The position numbers and the translations under genes are program-made. 33,028 bases of DNA from NCBI GenBank assembly GCA_002748055.1, contig PDRI01000035.1:1-33028 (forward strand), written 5' to 3'. Source of the stretch: Bacteroidota bacterium (GTDB taxonomy: Bacteria; Bacteroidota; Bacteroidia; Bacteroidales; GCA-2748055). This document shows, one piece after another, positions 30,370-33,028 of this stretch (position 1 is its first letter; every line of letters starts with the position of its first letter). A model generated the notes under the pieces. That model was not told the DNA's origin, searched no databases, and saw only the letters and a program-made list of their open reading frames with translations.

Positions 30370-32571
30370 TCAGAATAACAGCTTTAAACGCATATAAATG
30401 TTACGCCCAGGTTCTATGGTAATTTCGCCCCTGTTGGTTGAAAGATGGTTTGCATAACTTTGGTCTGTCAGGTTATCTATCCCCAGAAAAAGCTGAAGGC
30501 GTGCCCCAGAAAGACGAAACTCCTTTGTATTCATGGCAAGGTCGAATCGATAGTAGCCATCAGTTTCTGTCTCCCCATCAGCAATTCTGTCCTGTTTTGC
30601 TGCCGCACGAACAGCAAATTCAATTGAACCAGCTTTCCGGTAAACATAGCGAACCCCTGCCCTTCCGTTTAGGGGAGGAATCAGGGGAAGGTAGGAATCG
30701 GCCTTGATATCCTTTCCCGTAACATAAGCTCCCGATCCGAACAGAACGACATTTCCGTAAATGTTGTATTCGAAACCAATGTCAAATCCATACAGAAGGG
30801 CCTCGCTTACATTGGAATTGATAAGAGCCGGCAGGGTATCCGGGTCGCTCCCCGAGCTCATTGTGTAAATGAATTCACCCGGATTTTCCACAATCATGTC
30901 TTCGATGTGGTTGATAAAAACCGCCGATTGCAGGGTGAAGCGCGGGCTCCAGACCCTGAGTCCCAGGTCGGCCGAGTTGCCTTTTTCGGGTTTCAGAGAA
31001 GGATCCCCCAGCCGGACATAGGAGCCCAGATCAATATACTTGAAGCGTTCTTCCAGTGATGGCGAGCGGAAGGAACGAGCAAGGTTCAGACTAAAGTCCA
31101 CATGATCGGCCAGCTGGAAAAGCATGCCCGCATTGACAGCCCACGACAGCTCCTGGCTCTCTCCTTCCTCGAAGGTTATACGTCGGGGTGGACTGTCATT
31201 TACGACCCCATTCAGGACGAGGTAGTCCACATCATGGGCCTCCTCATTCCAGACCCGAATGCCGTCCAGTCTTCCGCCAAAACTGAGTTTGAGTCTGTCA
31301 TCCGAAAGACGGACTTCGTCCTGCATGAAAAGGCCTGCACTCGTGAAGGTGGAAGTCGGGAGTGGCGTTTCCCCCCGCTCCAGTTCCTTGGTGACCAGCA
31401 CGTCCCCGTCAGGGTTCAAAACTTCCACGCTAATCTGTTTCTCCCGCTGTGAGGTAATCTTACGGCCCCATAGATCCACTCCGGCAATAAGCCTATTCCA
31501 ATCCGACAACTCCCAGTCGCTTTGTAACTGAAGCCCGTTTGTCAGGTGGGTGGCAGCTGGCGTAAATAAAATGGGCGAGATCCGCTGGGTATTTCCATTG
31601 GGAAGTACGCGTTCCGATACCAGATTGGGGACCAGATTCACATTCCGGTCGATGAACTGGGTAAAGTAGCTTAGCTTCAGAGCGGATAGTTTTTCCGAAA
31701 GCTGACTTATCTCATAACTGGCAGCCAAGAGGTCACGGCTGATATCTGTATATGTGGCTTCAGAAGGACCCGGGAAGGCTGCTCCGCCCGGAATGCCCAC
31801 ATCCTTGGACCAGTTACGCTGGTACTGTATCCTCAGCAGATGATTGCTAAAGGGCTTAATTCCCACCTTTGCTCCAACATTGTGCATCCTGTACTGGCTG
31901 TTTGGAAGCTCTCCTTCCGGTGTACGGATGTTGTCGGCATCGGCGTAAGTTCCGCTCAGGCGAAAGTACCACTTCTCAGAACCTGAATTGATGGCTGCAT
32001 GGCTCGAGAAAAGCTTATTGGCCGAAGCATAGCCCGCACTAACATTTCCCGAGAAGAATGGCCGCGGAGAAAAATGACCGTCTTTGGTAAGAATATTCAC
32101 GATCCCTCCCATTGCCCCGCTACCATAAAGCGCCGATTGTGCACCCTTGACAATTTCCACACGTTCGACCTCATTCACATCGATCATACTCAGAGAAGCT
32201 GTCAGCTCGGTGGCCGTCTCCACCCTGCATCCGTCTACGAGGGTAACCAGGCGTTGCTCACCCAGCCCCCGGATATTCACATTTGTAGCCCAAATCCCAT
32301 CGCCTCCCATTGAAACACCCGGTTCCAGATCAAGTACCGAAGAGAGTGAAAGAGCCGATTGCTTATCAAAATCCGAGGTATCCGTCACCACAATTGATGA
32401 GGGTAGCTGTCTGAGCAGGCCTTCGGTCCGAAGACTGGAAACACTTACCTCGCCCAGGGAAATTGGATTCGAGAAAATGGAACTTTTGTCCTGGCCGGCG
32501 ACCATGCCGGAAGCCATAAACAGACCTGATACTGCAAGTGTTGCTCCTAAAAGCTTGCGATCTGATTTCAT
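30370..32571 (-). CDS. TonB-dependent outer-membrane receptor (siderophore/heme type)
   Basis: This is a 733-residue receptor. The start at 32571 (MKSDRKLLGATLAVSGLFMA) gives a signal peptide; an upstream in-frame start at 32649 would bury it. The plug domain follows: LPSSIVVTDTSDFDKQSALS, NVNIRGLGEQRLVTLVDG, VERVEIVKGAQSALYGSGAM and GGIVNILTK. The 22-strand barrel ends in Phe (RNIYMRLKLLF). It lacks the carboxypeptidase-like N-terminal extension of SusC proteins and has no SusD neighbour, so iron, heme or cobalamin uptake is likelier than glycan uptake. It heads the operon with the unknown gene and PFOR. Confidence 0.92.
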   Translation of the reverse strand: MKSDRKLLGATLAVSGLFMASGMVAGQDKSSIFSNPISLGEVSVSSLRTEGLLRQLPSSIVVTDTSDFDKQSALSLSSVLDLEPGVSMGGDGIWATNVNIRGLGEQRLVTLVDGCRVETATELTASLSMIDVNEVERVEIVKGAQSALYGSGAMGGIVNILTKDGHFSPRPFFSGNVSAGYASANKLFSSHAAINSGSEKWYFRLSGTYADADNIRTPEGELPNSQYRMHNVGAKVGIKPFSNHLLRIQYQRNWSKDVGIPGGAAFPGPSEATYTDISRDLLAASYEISQLSEKLSALKLSYFTQFIDRNVNLVPNLVSERVLPNGNTQRISPILFTPAATHLTNGLQLQSDWELSDWNRLIAGVDLWGRKITSQREKQISVEVLNPDGDVLVTKELERGETPLPTSTFTSAGLFMQDEVRLSDDRLKLSFGGRLDGIRVWNEEAHDVDYLVLNGVVNDSPPRRITFEEGESQELSWAVNAGMLFQLADHVDFSLNLARSFRSPSLEERFKYIDLGSYVRLGDPSLKPEKGNSADLGLRVWSPRFTLQSAVFINHIEDMIVENPGEFIYTMSSGSDPDTLPALINSNVSEALLYGFDIGFEYNIYGNVVLFGSGAYVTGKDIKADSYLPLIPPLNGRAGVRYVYRKAGSIEFAVRAAAKQDRIADGETETDGYYRFDLAMNTKEFRLSGARLQLFLGIDNLTDQSYANHLSTNRGEITIEPGRNIYMRLKLLF

Positions 32572-32710
32572 AGTAATGTGCTGTAGCGTTGCGATTTCAA
32601 TCTCCTTTCCGTCAGAATTCCTCCGGATCAGAACCCCTTGAAGCCTCATACCTCAATATGCATTCAATCATCCATATATCAGATAGAGCACTATTTATTT
32701 AGACTAAATA

Positions 32711-32735
32711 CAAAATTAATGTTATCCTGATAACA
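32711..32735 (-). promoter_or_regulatory. Promoter and Crp/Fnr-like palindrome of the TonB-PFOR operon
   Basis: On the minus strand the -7 box is TAATTTTG (32718-32711), an exact TAnnTTTG match. Directly upstream lies TGTTATC-CT-GATAACA (32720-32735), with perfect 7-base arms, which can be read as TGTTA-N6-TAACA, the geometry of Crp/Fnr-family sites. The leader to the ATG at 32571 would be about 140 bases. The gap 32572-32957 otherwise holds AT-rich sequence and the doubtful small ORF below; no RNA gene or riboswitch was recognised. Confidence 0.55.
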
Positions 32736-32919
32736 GGTATCCTAACAAATGGCTATTTACAGCTGGGCAGGGAAATGAAATGGTGAACACCCCATCGCCC
32801 ACACAAAACGAGCTGTCGATGATGCCTTTTTGCATCAAATCGGTCGAAATCCGGCCTGAATGGCCGGGAATTAGATCTACAATCCCTAGCTTAGCCTGCA
32901 GAAAATCATAACTAATCAT
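32722..32919 (-). CDS. Doubtful small ORF
   Basis: This is a 65-residue reading frame (MISYDFLQAKLGIVDLIPG at its start; a further upstream start at 32940 is possible). It resembles no family I know, has no signal peptide, and its 3' end overlaps the palindrome at 32720-32735. It could be a real small protein, a decayed gene remnant, or chance in a 386-base gap. Confidence 0.2.
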   Translation of the reverse strand: MISYDFLQAKLGIVDLIPGHSGRISTDLMQKGIIDSSFCVGDGVFTISFPCPAVNSHLLGYLLSG

Positions 32920-32957
32920 GATTGTTGCTGGCGAAGGCATTATTCATCTTAGCTACC

Positions 32958-33028
32958 ATGAGCAAGGCTAGAATGCTGGAAAGACTAAAGGGCCACTGGG
33001 GCATAAGCAATACCTTTCAGGTACTGCT
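32958..33028 (+). CDS. Partial gene, possibly DUF6787-like small membrane protein
   Basis: The open frame from ATG 32958 runs off the window after 23 codons. The visible N-terminus (MSKARMLERLKGHWGISNTF) is basic with a WG-I/V-S pattern seen at the start of DUF6787-type small Bacteroidota membrane proteins. The family call rests on this short stretch only. It is divergent from the TonB-PFOR operon. Confidence 0.45.
   Translation, partial: MSKARMLERLKGHWGISNTFQVL

Noticed and set aside
1..33028. CRISPR arrays, tRNA or rRNA genes, insertion sequences, phage genes
   Set aside because: No regularly spaced repeats, no tRNA-like folds and no transposase or integrase proteins were seen; intergenic gaps are short.

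Overview
The window looks like chromosome from an anaerobic or microaerophilic Bacteroidota, most likely a Bacteroidales/Marinilabiliales-type organism. The grounds are the flavodoxin-DUF2023 pair, exact matches to the Bacteroidota -7 promoter box (TAnnTTTG), the SusC-like barrel ending in F, a fused pyruvate:ferredoxin oxidoreductase, and a minimal SufC/SufB-type Fe-S assembly pair. No RNA gene, insertion sequence, prophage or CRISPR array was seen. The window starts just upstream of a gene and ends 71 bases into another.

Layout. (1) 94-4815: six co-directional genes. Two paralogous pairs, each a hemerythrin/RIC-like diiron protein overlapping a LuxR-type regulator with a degenerate receiver, flank a DUF2249-AhpD-like protein and a polytopic membrane protein. 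(2) 4876-6236: a small Cys-rich protein, a flavodoxin and DUF2023. (3) 6240-12626: a lipid-trafficking-type cluster: TetR regulator, MMPL/RND transporter, periplasmic LolA-like protein, methyltransferase, outer-membrane barrel and SRPBCC protein. (4) 12729-14653: a two-gene SufC/SufB-like (SMS-type) Fe-S cluster assembly unit. (5) 14714-19005, minus strand: an exported FmdE-like protein and a heterodimeric ABC exporter-fold pair resembling siderophore transporters. (6) 19152-25318: an Rrf2 regulator with Fe-S ligands, an SsuABC-like importer, a cupin, a binding-protein-fold protein without a signal peptide, and a 654-residue DUF438-hemerythrin protein duplicated internally and ending in PAS. 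(7) 25373-32571, minus strand: lipoate-protein ligase, then (upstream) an operon of TonB-dependent receptor, unknown protein and PFOR. (8) A partial small membrane-protein gene at the right edge.

Theme. Much of the window concerns Fe-S and diiron chemistry under oxidative or nitrosative stress: three hemerythrin-type proteins, an Fe-S Rrf2 sensor, Fe-S assembly, iron-type uptake candidates, and the PFOR-flavodoxin electron path. The strongest oddities are a PFOR that has cleanly lost its two-cluster ferredoxin domain, the twin hemerythrin/pseudo-receiver modules, and the Rrf2-ABC-DUF438 operon with matching palindromes at both of its promoter regions. Functions are inferred by reading the sequence; no database search was run.
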